Below, piece after piece: positions 18,825-27,362 of a stretch of DNA of 64,000 nt (positions within the stretch are counted from its first letter, which is position 1; the number at the start of each line of letters is the position of its first letter). The notes beneath the pieces were generated by a model that made no database searches, was not told the origin of the DNA, and saw only the letters and a program-made list of their open reading frames with translations. Source of the DNA: Gammaproteobacteria bacterium (lineage in GTDB: Bacteria; Pseudomonadota; Gammaproteobacteria; Steroidobacterales; GCA-2729495); the NCBI GenBank assembly GCA_030426355.1, contig JAUHYQ010000003.1:62001-126000 (forward strand), given 5' to 3'. The translations under genes and the position numbers were made by a program.

Positions 18825-19343
18825 TCAATTTGACCTGTACCAATGCCACGGTTCGTAAATGACACCTTCGTTATTATCGCGTGGGTACGAAAGGCTGAAA
18901 CCGTATTCGTAGGCATTGGCAGACAGCCACTCAAAGGCCGGTGATTCTTCGAATTCTTCCGACAGCGGCTTGTAACCCGGGGTCGCTATGTCCATGGCGT
19001 TGCCGGTGTGATGCTGACTGAAACCGGGCGCAACATTAACTTTGAGAATATCGTCGATACGCTGGCCGGCGTTCAGTTTCTTGCGGATGAGCATGGCCTG
19101 GTATTCCACGCTGCGAAAACCCGACACCGGCAGCAGCGTTATCTGATCATTTGCCGCAGCGCGAACCATGGCGTGCCAGGCTCTGGCACTTTCGGGGGCA
19201 AGCTGCTGCATGCGGCCCACAATGTTCTGGCCGATGTCCTGCAACTCGCGCACTTCTTTGTAACGCTGCATAGGCGGTAGCACACCGTAGTCAGCGGGAA
19301 TACCCAGTTCAGCAAACAAGTCGGTGTACAAGTTGTGAGCCAT
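18825..19343 (-). CDS. VanY-type D-alanyl-D-alanine carboxypeptidase (M15B)
   Basis: 172 residues. Zinc-peptidase motifs of family M15 are complete: SGFRS (residues 74-78), SQHHTGNAMD (109-118; the SxHxxGxAxD pattern with zinc ligands His111 and Asp118), and EPWHW with Glu164 and His167. Such enzymes trim the terminal D-Ala from peptidoglycan stem peptides or act as L,D/D,D-carboxypeptidases. No signal peptide or lipobox is seen at this start, which is odd for an enzyme acting on the wall; either it is cytoplasmic, acting on recycled muropeptides, or exported in another way. It follows the 120-residue unknown gene by 6 bp. Confidence 0.85.
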   Translation of the reverse strand: MAHNLYTDLFAELGIPADYGVLPPMQRYKEVRELQDIGQNIVGRMQQLAPESARAWHAMVRAAANDQITLLPVSGFRSVEYQAMLIRKKLNAGQRIDDILKVNVAPGFSQHHTGNAMDIATPGYKPLSEEFEESPAFEWLSANAYEYGFSLSYPRDNNEGVIYEPWHWYRSN

Positions 19344-19349
19344 CCGCGC

Positions 19350-19712
19350 CTAAGCAACCTGGGCAGCAGTGCTGCACAAACGGTCACCGACAAAATCCAG
19401 AGTGCCCGAATCCAGCTGCTCGATATGCGCCATTTGCGGGACAATGACTGAAATTCCATCAATGTCATAGCACACCACGGCACCAAAGCTGCCATACATT
19501 TTCACCAGTTCATCCACGGTGGATTTCCCCAATGCCACCAGGCTCCATGACGGCGGGCTTTCAATATCGCTGTATAGCAACCCCAGTACAGGTACAAAAC
19601 TGACAAAGGAGCGCAGATAGCTCTCAATACGCTCCCGTGCGGCAGGGGAAAATTTTGCCCCTAAATCCACAACACGGGGTTGCGGCGCTATGACTTCACT
19701 GTTGCTCACCAT
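19350..19712 (-). CDS. Small protein with a possible degenerate HesB/IscA-like fold
   Basis: 120 residues, no signal peptide. Not firmly recognised. Its pattern resembles the HesB/IscA layout: an FSPAARERIESYLRS opening helix, a central strand region, and YDIDGISVIVPQ ... LDSGTLDFVGDRL, which parallels the IscA segment where a VKVVVD-like strand is followed by LDGTxLDFV. The three cysteines that bind iron-sulfur clusters in IscA are not in their usual places; only Cys near residues 80 and 112 are present. If the resemblance is real this is a non-cluster member of the fold. It is transcribed with its neighbours (6 bp before the peptidase, 24 bp after the 123-residue gene). Confidence 0.6.
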   Translation of the reverse strand: MVSNSEVIAPQPRVVDLGAKFSPAARERIESYLRSFVSFVPVLGLLYSDIESPPSWSLVALGKSTVDELVKMYGSFGAVVCYDIDGISVIVPQMAHIEQLDSGTLDFVGDRLCSTAAQVA

Positions 19713-19736
19713 ATTCTGAATTCGTCCGGCAGTGCT

Positions 19737-20108
19737 CTATGCCGATGGTTTGTCAGTTGAATCCGGCTGCAAAATATTGCGCACCGCATTGATAAAACCG
19801 GGCAGGCCCTCGTCGGGAGTCTCACGGGCACGCAACTCGTGCCAACCGCTGCGCTCCCGGTGCTCCTCGAAAGCGAGTTGCCCGGCTTTGCCGTTCCAGA
19901 ACAGGCGATAGCGCGTGTGATCCCGTTCAAGGTGGGCCAGCCAGCCGCCGAAACCTCCAAGTGCCGTCACGTATTCGTCAACCTCGTAACCGCACGCCTC
20001 GCAGGCTTCGCGCAAGGCAGCTTCGTAACGCTCCGCCTCGGGCGGCTCGCGCCCTTTGTCTTTAGTGCTGGGTTTACCACCCAGCCAGAATACCGGTTGT
20101 TCCGCCAA
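19737..20108 (-). CDS. Hypothetical protein, 123 residues
   Basis: Not recognised. The sequence is soluble, charged and Glu/Arg-rich. It opens MAEQPVFWLGGKP, has a helical segment ERYEAALREACEACGYEVDEY with two cysteines three apart, then a Gly/Trp-containing beta-like part (GGFGGWLAHLERDHTRYRLFWNG) and ends in a polar tail. No signal peptide. The FWNG...GQLAFEEH stretch suggests a small alpha/beta domain. It lies in the - strand run between the 100-residue membrane protein (15 bp upstream) and the possible IscA-like protein. Codon usage looks like its neighbours, supporting a real gene. Confidence 0.6.
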   Translation of the reverse strand: MAEQPVFWLGGKPSTKDKGREPPEAERYEAALREACEACGYEVDEYVTALGGFGGWLAHLERDHTRYRLFWNGKAGQLAFEEHRERSGWHELRARETPDEGLPGFINAVRNILQPDSTDKPSA

Positions 20109-20123
20109 CGCGTAGCTTCCTGT

Positions 20124-20426
20124 TCAATACAAACTCAGATCGAAAACGATAAACCCGCACGCTATCAGGTACAACAGCCAAAAGAAAAATGCGTAAGGCC
20201 CGGGCCGGTTTTCAGAGCCAAAATCCCTGGCAAAGTATTCCGGAAAACCGAAGCCGGCAAAAAAGGCCGTTACCCTATAAAATAGAATCCCGAGCAGAAA
20301 CATCAGCAAAATCAGGCCTTTTGCAAAAGCCTCCTGCTGTCCGTCACGCCAGTAAGCGTAACCAATGACCGCTGCAAAAATGATCAGTGCAATGCGCTGA
20401 TGCTTCTCCAGGGTCACGGCACGCAA
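20124..20426 (-). CDS. Small membrane protein, about three helices
   Basis: 100 residues with three hydrophobic stretches, roughly residues 11-27, 35-57 and 78-97, joined by short polar loops. A GFPEYFARDFGSENRPGPYAF loop sits between helices two and three. No known family recognised. Its start overlaps the end of the GSDH/cytochrome gene by 13 bp, which implies translational coupling. That secreted redox protein has cytochrome c motifs, so a membrane partner would be plausible, but nothing in the sequence proves interaction. Confidence 0.65.
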   Translation of the reverse strand: MRAVTLEKHQRIALIIFAAVIGYAYWRDGQQEAFAKGLILLMFLLGILFYRVTAFFAGFGFPEYFARDFGSENRPGPYAFFFWLLYLIACGFIVFDLSLY

Positions 20427-23400
20427 GGCAGCATTGTGGTCACATCAACGGGAGCGGTCGCGCTGACGCGGGTACCGCCCACCTGTATTTGTGCGCCCGC
20501 TGACTGATCAACGTTCAGACAGAGCGGTGCGCCGTTGGGAATTGTGATGTCAAATCCGTCCTCGCTGGTGCCCCAAATACGAAAATTGAACTCAATCCGC
20601 GACACATTCGGTGTATTGAAAGTGTCGTGCCCTTCAACGGACACCGGTATTACCGACGTAAAAGGCTGATTAGAACTCAGGGAACCGATGTACTGACCGA
20701 AATCACCACCAGCGGTACTGCGGACACGCCATATATCCGGTGCCTCGTGCCAGATAAAAAAGGCTGTTTCCGTTGTGGGATCATAGTCCGGTGGTCCGTC
20801 GTTCGGATCCGGTGGCGGCGGTGGTGGTGGAGGTGGCGGCCCGCCATCGCAGGCACCCAGGGTGCGAATATCAAACGGCGGCACCATGACCGTGTTGCCA
20901 GCGCCCACTATGACCTGCGGATTAACCGCCGGCGACGTGAGTTCAAGGCAGGTCGACCCGCTAGCCGGAATTCGGAAATCGGCACCGTCATCGCCCGCGC
21001 CCCAGATCTGCAAATTGAAATCAATGCGTGAAGGATCGGTAGTAAAGTCGAAGACATCATGCGCTTCAATAGAAACGGGCGTGACTGACGGCAAAGCCGA
21101 CTGATCCGTCAGACTGCCAACGTAGTTGGCGTAGCCACCGCCCGCGGTGGCGCGAATATGCCAGGTATCCCCGGCGTCGCGCCACAGATAAAAACCGGCG
21201 TTGGCTCCCGGGTTGTAGGTGGGTTGACCGTCCTGTGTGCCGCCCGGAGGTGGTGGCGGAGGTGGAGGCGGTGCCTGGCATGGCCCCAGCGTTTCAAGGT
21301 CAACCGGCGTGACAAGTGGCGTCGCCAGCGAACCAATGTAAACCGGCAAAGCGCTGTCCACCGTCAGACACGCACCACTGCCGGACTGAAATCCGAACTC
21401 AAAACCGTCTTCGCCACTGCCCCAGATTTGCAGATCAAAATCGATCACCTGCGGATCAGTGGTGAAATCAAAATCATCATGTCCTTCGATAGAGAACGGC
21501 GTAACAAAGGACAACGGTGCATTCGAGGTGACGTCGCCCGCAAAGCGGCCATAATCGCCGCCCGCCGTCGTACGGACGGTCCAGATGCCGGTGCCGCATT
21601 CTTCCCAGATGTACATGGCCGCCTCAGCGCCCGGGCTGTAAGTCGGTGCGCCGCAGGTTGCAGTCTGGTCGATAGAGCGAATCCATTCGTCCACCGCACC
21701 GGTGCCATCCGGATCAACGACTGAGGTTGCCAATGGCGGCATCCGTGAACCGTCGAGCGCGTGCATACGCAGCGACAAAATCGACTTGCCGGGATTGCCG
21801 GGATAAATCAGCAAGGCATCGGGGATACCCAGATCGCTCTGGGTAGGCGGAACATTGATAGCGCCGATCTGGGTGCTGGCTATCCAGTAACGAAAATCTT
21901 CCGGGCCCTGGCCAGGCCCGTCGGGACGATGACAAAACGCACAGTTCGCATGCAGATACGCGCGAGCACGATCCTCGGCGCTGTAGGCAAAATCATCAAC
22001 GGCTGCAAGTGCGGGCAGGTTTGCCGGTATGTCGCCCAGCGGTACCGTGAACACACCGATGTGCTCCAGTGTTTCGAGCTGGTTACCGGTCAGCCCCGTT
22101 GAAGGATAGGTGAAATCCTTGTTGAGCTGTGCGATTTCCGGGCCAAGCGCCCGGTTCGATACATCGGTATGACATTGAACGCACTGCGCGCCACTTGGGT
22201 AAAACCAGCTCTGTCCGTTAACCACGGCGATTTTGCTGTCAGCCAGCAAGGTCGCGTCGGTCTGCGCGGCATTCCACTCATAGCTGTATCCAGCCCAGCC
22301 ACCGTCATCGTGACGAATAAACAGACGGGTCTCAGCCAGCGTGTCGCCGATACTGAAATTCTTGATTAACACCGTACCGATCGGGAACAGGAAATCACCG
22401 TCGGCGTCGCGGTCGACGGTGGTGCCATTGGGCAACGCCATCCAGCGCTCTTTGATTGCGCCATCAGACCACAACGGCGTGTTGAGATCGTAGGGAATCA
22501 ATCCCGCAGCAGGCTGTTTGGGATCAACGGGGTCGAAACAACCCGTTTCAGATAACAACTGCGGAAAAACACTTCCGCCACCACCGCCTCCCGGCGCGGC
22601 GTTGATCAACCGGTAAACGCCGTTCTGCGCAAGCAGGTATAGCTCGTTGTCCGGACCCTGTGCGAAGGTGGTAAGAAACTCGCCGCTTTCCAGCAGCAAC
22701 TCGGAGGTCGGGTTATTTGCGGCATCGAAGGTTAGCGCGTGCACTTCACCCGTGTAGTTGTCACCGTATATATAAGCGCCCTGCAAACCGGTCAGCGCGG
22801 AGCCACGGTAAATGTAGCCGCCGATAATGGCGTTAAAGGCCGAATTGGGATCGTGAGGGTATTCAAAAATCGGGTCAATCAGGCCGGCGGTCGTGCAGGG
22901 CACTTTGCCCGTGCAGTGCGCGCCTTCGCGGACACTCCAGCCGTAGTTACCGCCAATGACAACCTTGTTGACTTCTTCGTAGCTGTCGGTGCCGACATCA
23001 CCCATCCATAATTCGCCGGTAACGTCGTCAAAGTTCCAGCGCCACGGGTTACGAAACCCCAGCGCATAAATTTCATCGCGACCGGCGATGCCCACGTAGG
23101 GGTTATCCGCCGGTGCCGCATAGGGAAAGGCGCTGTCCACATCCAGACGAAGCATTTTGCCGTGCAGGGAGTTTATGTCTTGTGAATTAAAGTGCCGGCC
23201 AGCATCGCCAATGGCCATGTAAAAGTAACCGTCGTCACCGAACAGCATCTGGCCGCCCCAGTGCCACTGGGTATCGCGCTCAAATTCAATGATCACCTGC
23301 TCGGAAGACGGATCCAGTGTCAGGCCGCCATCATTGCTGACAAAGCGGGATACGACTCCCTTCAGCGGCAGATTCGGGTCGTTATTGGCGGCCGAATAAT

Positions 23401-23815
23401 AAAGATAGGCGTAGCCGTTATTCGCGAAGTCAGGGTGAAACACCAGGCCCAACAGCCCCATCTCGCCCCAGTCACGGCCTTCGAATTCGCGCGTAATGCG
23501 GTCATCTATGTTGACGAACTGCCCCAGGAGAGCAAAGGTCGCACCGTCCTGGTAGATGTTGATAAAGCCGGAACGATCCACCACGTACCACCGCTCGGTA
23601 GTGTTGGGGGCCTGCACCATGGAAAGCGGAAACGGCGCGCTGATTACCTGCTGGAGCTGAATATCCGCATCACTGACAGGGCGATCGGGAGCCAGACAAG
23701 TGTCGTTATCGGGGCGCGCGGCCAGTCCGGGAGCAGCCCAAAGAGACTGGGCAAAAAAGAGGCAAGAAAACATTATCGCTGAACGAAGTGTCAGCATGCA
23801 TTTTGAGTTGAACAT
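20414..23815 (-). CDS. Secreted GSDH-type dehydrogenase fused to diheme cytochrome c and three C-terminal repeats
   Basis: 1133 residues. Signal peptide about 1-28 (core IMFSCLFFAQSLWA). Residues about 55-410 form a glucose/sorbosone dehydrogenase-like beta-propeller (GLVFHPDF, GQMLFGDDGYFYMAIGDAG, GFRNPWRW, GNYGWSV), a family that commonly binds PQQ. After a poly-Gly linker comes a cytochrome region with two heme motifs, CVQCH (about 544-548) and CAFCH (about 625-629), like the HNE_0200 family. From about 723 to the end there are three homologous domains of roughly 120 residues, beginning near 723, 863 and 1008, joined by linkers of 9-10 consecutive prolines. Probably a periplasmic or surface sugar/alcohol dehydrogenase passing electrons to its own hemes. 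The repeats are of unknown function and may bind polysaccharide or the cell surface. Heads a run of six - strand genes. Confidence 0.85.
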   Translation of the reverse strand: MFNSKCMLTLRSAIMFSCLFFAQSLWAAPGLAARPDNDTCLAPDRPVSDADIQLQQVISAPFPLSMVQAPNTTERWYVVDRSGFINIYQDGATFALLGQFVNIDDRITREFEGRDWGEMGLLGLVFHPDFANNGYAYLYYSAANNDPNLPLKGVVSRFVSNDGGLTLDPSSEQVIIEFERDTQWHWGGQMLFGDDGYFYMAIGDAGRHFNSQDINSLHGKMLRLDVDSAFPYAAPADNPYVGIAGRDEIYALGFRNPWRWNFDDVTGELWMGDVGTDSYEEVNKVVIGGNYGWSVREGAHCTGKVPCTTAGLIDPIFEYPHDPNSAFNAIIGGYIYRGSALTGLQGAYIYGDNYTGEVHALTFDAANNPTSELLLESGEFLTTFAQGPDNELYLLAQNGVYRLINAAPGGGGGGSVFPQLLSETGCFDPVDPKQPAAGLIPYDLNTPLWSDGAIKERWMALPNGTTVDRDADGDFLFPIGTVLIKNFSIGDTLAETRLFIRHDDGGWAGYSYEWNAAQTDATLLADSKIAVVNGQSWFYPSGAQCVQCHTDVSNRALGPEIAQLNKDFTYPSTGLTGNQLETLEHIGVFTVPLGDIPANLPALAAVDDFAYSAEDRARAYLHANCAFCHRPDGPGQGPEDFRYWIASTQIGAINVPPTQSDLGIPDALLIYPGNPGKSILSLRMHALDGSRMPPLATSVVDPDGTGAVDEWIRSIDQTATCGAPTYSPGAEAAMYIWEECGTGIWTVRTTAGGDYGRFAGDVTSNAPLSFVTPFSIEGHDDFDFTTDPQVIDFDLQIWGSGEDGFEFGFQSGSGACLTVDSALPVYIGSLATPLVTPVDLETLGPCQAPPPPPPPPPGGTQDGQPTYNPGANAGFYLWRDAGDTWHIRATAGGGYANYVGSLTDQSALPSVTPVSIEAHDVFDFTTDPSRIDFNLQIWGAGDDGADFRIPASGSTCLELTSPAVNPQVIVGAGNTVMVPPFDIRTLGACDGGPPPPPPPPPPDPNDGPPDYDPTTETAFFIWHEAPDIWRVRSTAGGDFGQYIGSLSSNQPFTSVIPVSVEGHDTFNTPNVSRIEFNFRIWGTSEDGFDITIPNGAPLCLNVDQSAGAQIQVGGTRVSATAPVDVTTMLPCVP
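20790..21650 (-). repeat. Coding for three tandem 120-residue domains with polyproline linkers
   Basis: Within the GSDH/cytochrome gene. Each domain begins with a PxYxPGAxA-like segment and contains IWxVRxTAGGxY, an SVxPxSIEGHDxFDF-like strand and a DFxLQIWGxGEDG-like strand, ending with TLGxC. The domain starts are near 21645, 21225 and 20790; the third copy continues to the stop at 20414. GGT/GGC-rich tracts on the + strand mark the proline linkers. Confidence 0.8.
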
Positions 23816-23901
23816 CCGATGAAGCCCCTGTCGTTATTATCGTGAGGAGGCTTGCTCTGTTGCGCCCGGCAGCCCCCTTGCGGCTGTTGACATCATGCCA
23901 C

Positions 23902-23936
23902 AAAAAAGGCTCCCGCGGGCTTTGCCTGCGGGAGCC
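23902..23936 (-). terminator. Rho-independent terminator of the 24000-26930 gene
   Basis: A 13-bp stem (23908-23936, one G-U pair) with a TTT/AAA loop is followed on the - strand by six U residues (A run at 23902-23907). It lies about 65 bp after the stop of the SdrD-module glycosidase gene and upstream of the GSDH gene, so it separates their transcripts. Confidence 0.88.
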
Positions 23937-23999
23937 TGTGATTATGTCGCGCAACGGAATCCGAGCAGCGGTCAGCCCGGAAAACCGTCTGACAATTGG

Positions 24000-26930
24000 C
24001 TACGGGATAATACCCACATCAAACCACTGACGCGTGTCGCCATCATTAACCGTCATGCACCCCGTTATGCCGCTGGGGTTCACATTACTGTCTTTGGCCC
24101 GCGAACTGCCCTGCAGTGCCGGTGAGAATTGCATGCCCGGGGCGACGAAAAACTCGAGCTTATAGTTTCCAGCCGGCACGGCAAACTCATATTTACCGTC
24201 GGCATCCGCATTCGTATAACTAATGACTGTGCCGTCGCAGTCTAATAATCCAATCAGCAGGGCGCCTACGCCAAACTCGCCCACATCCTGAATGCCATTG
24301 GCGTTGGTGTCATACCAGACCCAGTCACCCAGGGTTGCCGTGGCTGGCTTGTCCAGGCCGGTGCCCACTGAACCTGAACCTGAACCTGAACCGGAACCGG
24401 AACCGGGCACCAGACCAATATCAACTGCCATACGCCGGTTGCCGTCCACCAGAGTCATGCAAGCCGTGTTGCCGGGTTCCAGCTGGATGTTGCTGTCGAG
24501 ATCACCACGATCACCGACCAGCGCGGGGCTGAATTCCATACCACCCGGCTTGGTCACACTGATGACGTAATCACCCGCAGCAATGCCGGCAAATTCATAG
24601 TAACCGCCACCCGCGGTCACGGCACTGGCCAGCTGATTGTTATTACAGTCGAGCAATCGCACCGGCAAGCCGTCAAAAGGGTTCTCGTCTGGATCCTGGA
24701 TGCCGTCACCGTTTGTGTCATTCCAGGCCTGGCCGCCCACCGTCACGTTGCCGCCCGAGGGCGCCGGTGCTGGCGGTTGCGGTTTTGGTGCCGGAGGTGT
24801 CGACGCATCGCTCGGGTCCGGCCGAACCAGAATGGCCGCATCAAACGGGGGCAAGGTCACTTCCCGTACTTCGGCACCGTTATTAACCGGATCCTGGCCG
24901 GTGCCCTTGATGCGATAGAACTTGCCTGCAAGATCCACGGTTTGCGTTTCGGGCGTGGCGTTGACCACCACGATTCCGTTCTCAAAGTTACGGCGGAATA
25001 CATTGGGATCGCCTTCAAAAACATAAAAGTCATCGAACCATATTTCCGTTTCCTCACGCCCCAGTGAAATAACAGGGCGGAATGACCCGCTGGAAGCCGC
25101 GGTCATGGTGAAAACAAAGCGTGACCATTTTTCCGGTACCAGATAAATGCCCTGCTGGTCAGACCAGTCAAGCTGGATGAGAATCTCGCGCATTTCTTTT
25201 GCTTTGGCGGCAAACGCGATGGTGTAGGTCTTGCCTTTCACCATGTCGAATGCCGGGCCGCGCAACGTAGCACCGCTCACGTTCAATGAATAATCCTGGT
25301 GGCCATTGACTTTCAATGACTGCTCACCGTCCTGCTTCGCGGTCGTGTCGATTTCGACGTTGATGTTTTTCATCACCCAACCCGAGGTGCCTGACTCGAA
25401 ACTGCCGTTACTTATCAGACTGCGCTCCGGACTGAACTGCTGCTCATCGTAAATACGCTTGCGCTGCCAAAGTGGCTTGCCCAGCCAGCCCTTGTGCGCC
25501 CGGATAGCGCTCTCATCATTAACGTTCGACGCGATGGCATGGCCATAGGTGCTCGACCCCGGCGTTACATCGACCGCGTATTCGTCGTACCAGGGGTCGG
25601 GGTGCATGTCGGAGTTCTGCCGACCGTAGTGGCCGGTACCCAGCAGTGCGGCACCAAAGCCCAGGCGAAACCCGGCGTTGCTGCTCGGCACGGTCGGGTT
25701 AGGGCCGGATTTCACGGTGCCCGGATAAAGCTTGGTCGGTTGTTTGCTAAGTGCTTCGGTATATCCGTCGGCGGTTTGATGAAACGCCAGGTGAATCATG
25801 TAATTGTGCAGTTGCGAATAGATACCAAAGCGACCGGTGTAGTCAGGGTTCACCGCGAACTCGCTGCCTGACAACAACCAGTTTTCCATCTGTGTGCCGT
25901 TCAGACTCGCGAAACCGCGACTCTGCCGCCAGCCTGCCACGATGCGCTTGGAGGGTAATCTCGCACGCAGCAGTGCATAAAAATTATCCAGCCCGTCGCC
26001 CCACACGTTGGTGCCGTTGGACAGGATACCGTTGTCGACAACCAGATCGTTGTCGGCGTCGGCATCAAAAGTAGGCATGACGTAACCGTCTTCATCGAAA
26101 TAGATGCCGGTCACATTGACGTTCTGCACCTGGCCTCGGCTGTTCCGGTTCATGTTCTTCTGAATGAAGTCCACCATGGCCTGTGCAATAGTTCTGCCGT
26201 TCGCATCGCGCGGCGCTGTGGTGGTGATGTTGTACGCCCAGTTCAGCGTGGACCCGCCGCTGCCCTGCTCGTGCTCGGCCACAATGGAATTCGCCCCGTG
26301 CGCGCGCGCCGTGGATTTAAAGCCACGATTGGCCAGCACGACCGTGTGCGGCGAGGTGGAAGTATTGATCGATGCCACCCGGGCATGCTCGGCGTTATTA
26401 AAGGAGCCGGGCGGTCCGTCATAAATAACCACGTAGCCGCCGGGGGTAAGGCGGGTTGCATCAGCTACCCGCAAGGTAGTCGCGGTGTTGCTGATAGATG
26501 TCGCCAGTCGGGTGCCCGCTCTGTACAGCCAGTGCCCCGCATAAACAGAGCAACCTTCGGTTACATCGGCGGTGGAATCGAAAGGCATGCCATAAGCAAT
26601 GTTGCAGGGATCGCTCGACAGGTAGCCGAGGTATGCGCGCGGATGAAAACTGTAGTGAAATTCAAGGTCGGGATTGATCTGCTGAGCTGGTGCAACTTTG
26701 TACATCATGCCCGACTTGGCACCAATCACATCGTACTTGGACCACTGCTCGGGCGTGCCCTTATCTGACTGCGTTTCCGACGCAACGATTTTCGGAAAAT
26801 TACCCGGATAAGACGGGCCATCAGCTTGCTGATTCGCATCGTTTAAGTAGGTGTAATCCTGTGCGTATGCGCTGCCGCACAGAAGGAGTGCTCCCAATAA
26901 CAGGGAACGCCTGTAAGTAAACATCATCAA
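24000..26930 (-). CDS. Large secreted glycosidase-like protein with CBM-like and two SdrD B-like domains
   Basis: 976 residues, with a signal peptide at about 1-23 (LLLGALLLCGSAYA). The first 480 residues look like a TIM-barrel putative glycosidase: NVTGIYFDEDGY followed by FYALLRARLPSKRIVAGW, the arrangement seen in hypothetical glycosyl hydrolase families where the acidic pair lies at the end of strand 4. Residues about 500-640 form a carbohydrate-binding-like jelly roll starting SNGSFESGTSGWV. Two SdrD B-like domains follow: one near 724-840 (AWNDTNGDGIQDPDENPFDG, Ca-binding style Asp/Asn repeats) and one near 860-976 (VWYDTNANGIQDVGEFGVG). They are joined by a Gly-Ser repeat linker encoded by hexanucleotide repeats. 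It has no sorting signal. Probably an exported polysaccharide-degrading or adhesion protein. Confidence 0.8.
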   Translation of the reverse strand: MMMFTYRRSLLLGALLLCGSAYAQDYTYLNDANQQADGPSYPGNFPKIVASETQSDKGTPEQWSKYDVIGAKSGMMYKVAPAQQINPDLEFHYSFHPRAYLGYLSSDPCNIAYGMPFDSTADVTEGCSVYAGHWLYRAGTRLATSISNTATTLRVADATRLTPGGYVVIYDGPPGSFNNAEHARVASINTSTSPHTVVLANRGFKSTARAHGANSIVAEHEQGSGGSTLNWAYNITTTAPRDANGRTIAQAMVDFIQKNMNRNSRGQVQNVNVTGIYFDEDGYVMPTFDADADNDLVVDNGILSNGTNVWGDGLDNFYALLRARLPSKRIVAGWRQSRGFASLNGTQMENWLLSGSEFAVNPDYTGRFGIYSQLHNYMIHLAFHQTADGYTEALSKQPTKLYPGTVKSGPNPTVPSSNAGFRLGFGAALLGTGHYGRQNSDMHPDPWYDEYAVDVTPGSSTYGHAIASNVNDESAIRAHKGWLGKPLWQRKRIYDEQQFSPERSLISNGSFESGTSGWVMKNINVEIDTTAKQDGEQSLKVNGHQDYSLNVSGATLRGPAFDMVKGKTYTIAFAAKAKEMREILIQLDWSDQQGIYLVPEKWSRFVFTMTAASSGSFRPVISLGREETEIWFDDFYVFEGDPNVFRRNFENGIVVVNATPETQTVDLAGKFYRIKGTGQDPVNNGAEVREVTLPPFDAAILVRPDPSDASTPPAPKPQPPAPAPSGGNVTVGGQAWNDTNGDGIQDPDENPFDGLPVRLLDCNNNQLASAVTAGGGYYEFAGIAAGDYVISVTKPGGMEFSPALVGDRGDLDSNIQLEPGNTACMTLVDGNRRMAVDIGLVPGSGSGSGSGSGSVGTGLDKPATATLGDWVWYDTNANGIQDVGEFGVGALLIGLLDCDGTVISYTNADADGKYEFAVPAGNYKLEFFVAPGMQFSPALQGSSRAKDSNVNPSGITGCMTVNDGDTRQWFDVGIIP
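24365..24406. repeat. Hexanucleotide repeat encoding a Ser-Gly linker
   Basis: About six to seven consecutive 6-bp units (CCTGAA, then CCGGAA, on the + strand) encode alternating Gly-Ser between the two SdrD-like domains of the - strand gene. Changes in unit number would keep the frame and only alter linker length. Confidence 0.85.
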
Positions 26931-27362
26931 TTTCCACCGCCCGGCGCTACTTAAAGAGCACCATTAATCCACCCTAAACACCGCGTGCGCGCACGCTGTG
27001 ACTAGATCAACAAATGGGAAAAATGAAGACAGACTGAAACTAATCTGCGTAGCTGGGAGTCAACTTCCGTGTCCTCCGCTCCTGGCTTTCGGCCGCTGCG
27101 CCCAAGCAGCTGCTGTCAGCCGTGCATCCCTTGCATTTATTCCCGTACAAAACGCCCGCTTCACCCAAGCCGGCGAAGCCAGTCTAATTGTGGCGACAGT
27201 CAATTCAACCCGCAGGAAAAACGTCACATTATTGGCACTTTACATAAAGTTAATAGCCGGTTTTGCGAGCTCGCAAAACCGGCTATTTAACAGTACTTTA
27301 GCGAACATCTATCAATGCGGTATAACTATCCGTTTCGTTGCGGTGCGAAAATTTTGGCGGTT
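26931..27362. other. Intergenic region of 432 bp with a palindrome
   Basis: Between the SdrD-module glycosidase gene and the small secreted protein gene, both on the - strand. A long antisense-type frame here (26998-27507, +) shows no protein-like features and overlaps the downstream gene. The clear structure is the 36-bp palindrome at 27252-27287. The region must hold the promoter of the 26930 gene; I see no convincing promoter boxes. Confidence 0.6.
27252..27287. repeat. Perfect 36-bp palindrome
   Basis: Two exact 18-bp arms (AATAGCCGGTTTTGCGAG and its complement) meet with no spacer around GAGCTC. It lies 76 bp after the stop of the small secreted protein gene at 27363. It could be the hairpin of a terminator, though the flanking - strand sequence has no real U tract, or a binding site or mobile-element end. 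Confidence 0.9.
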
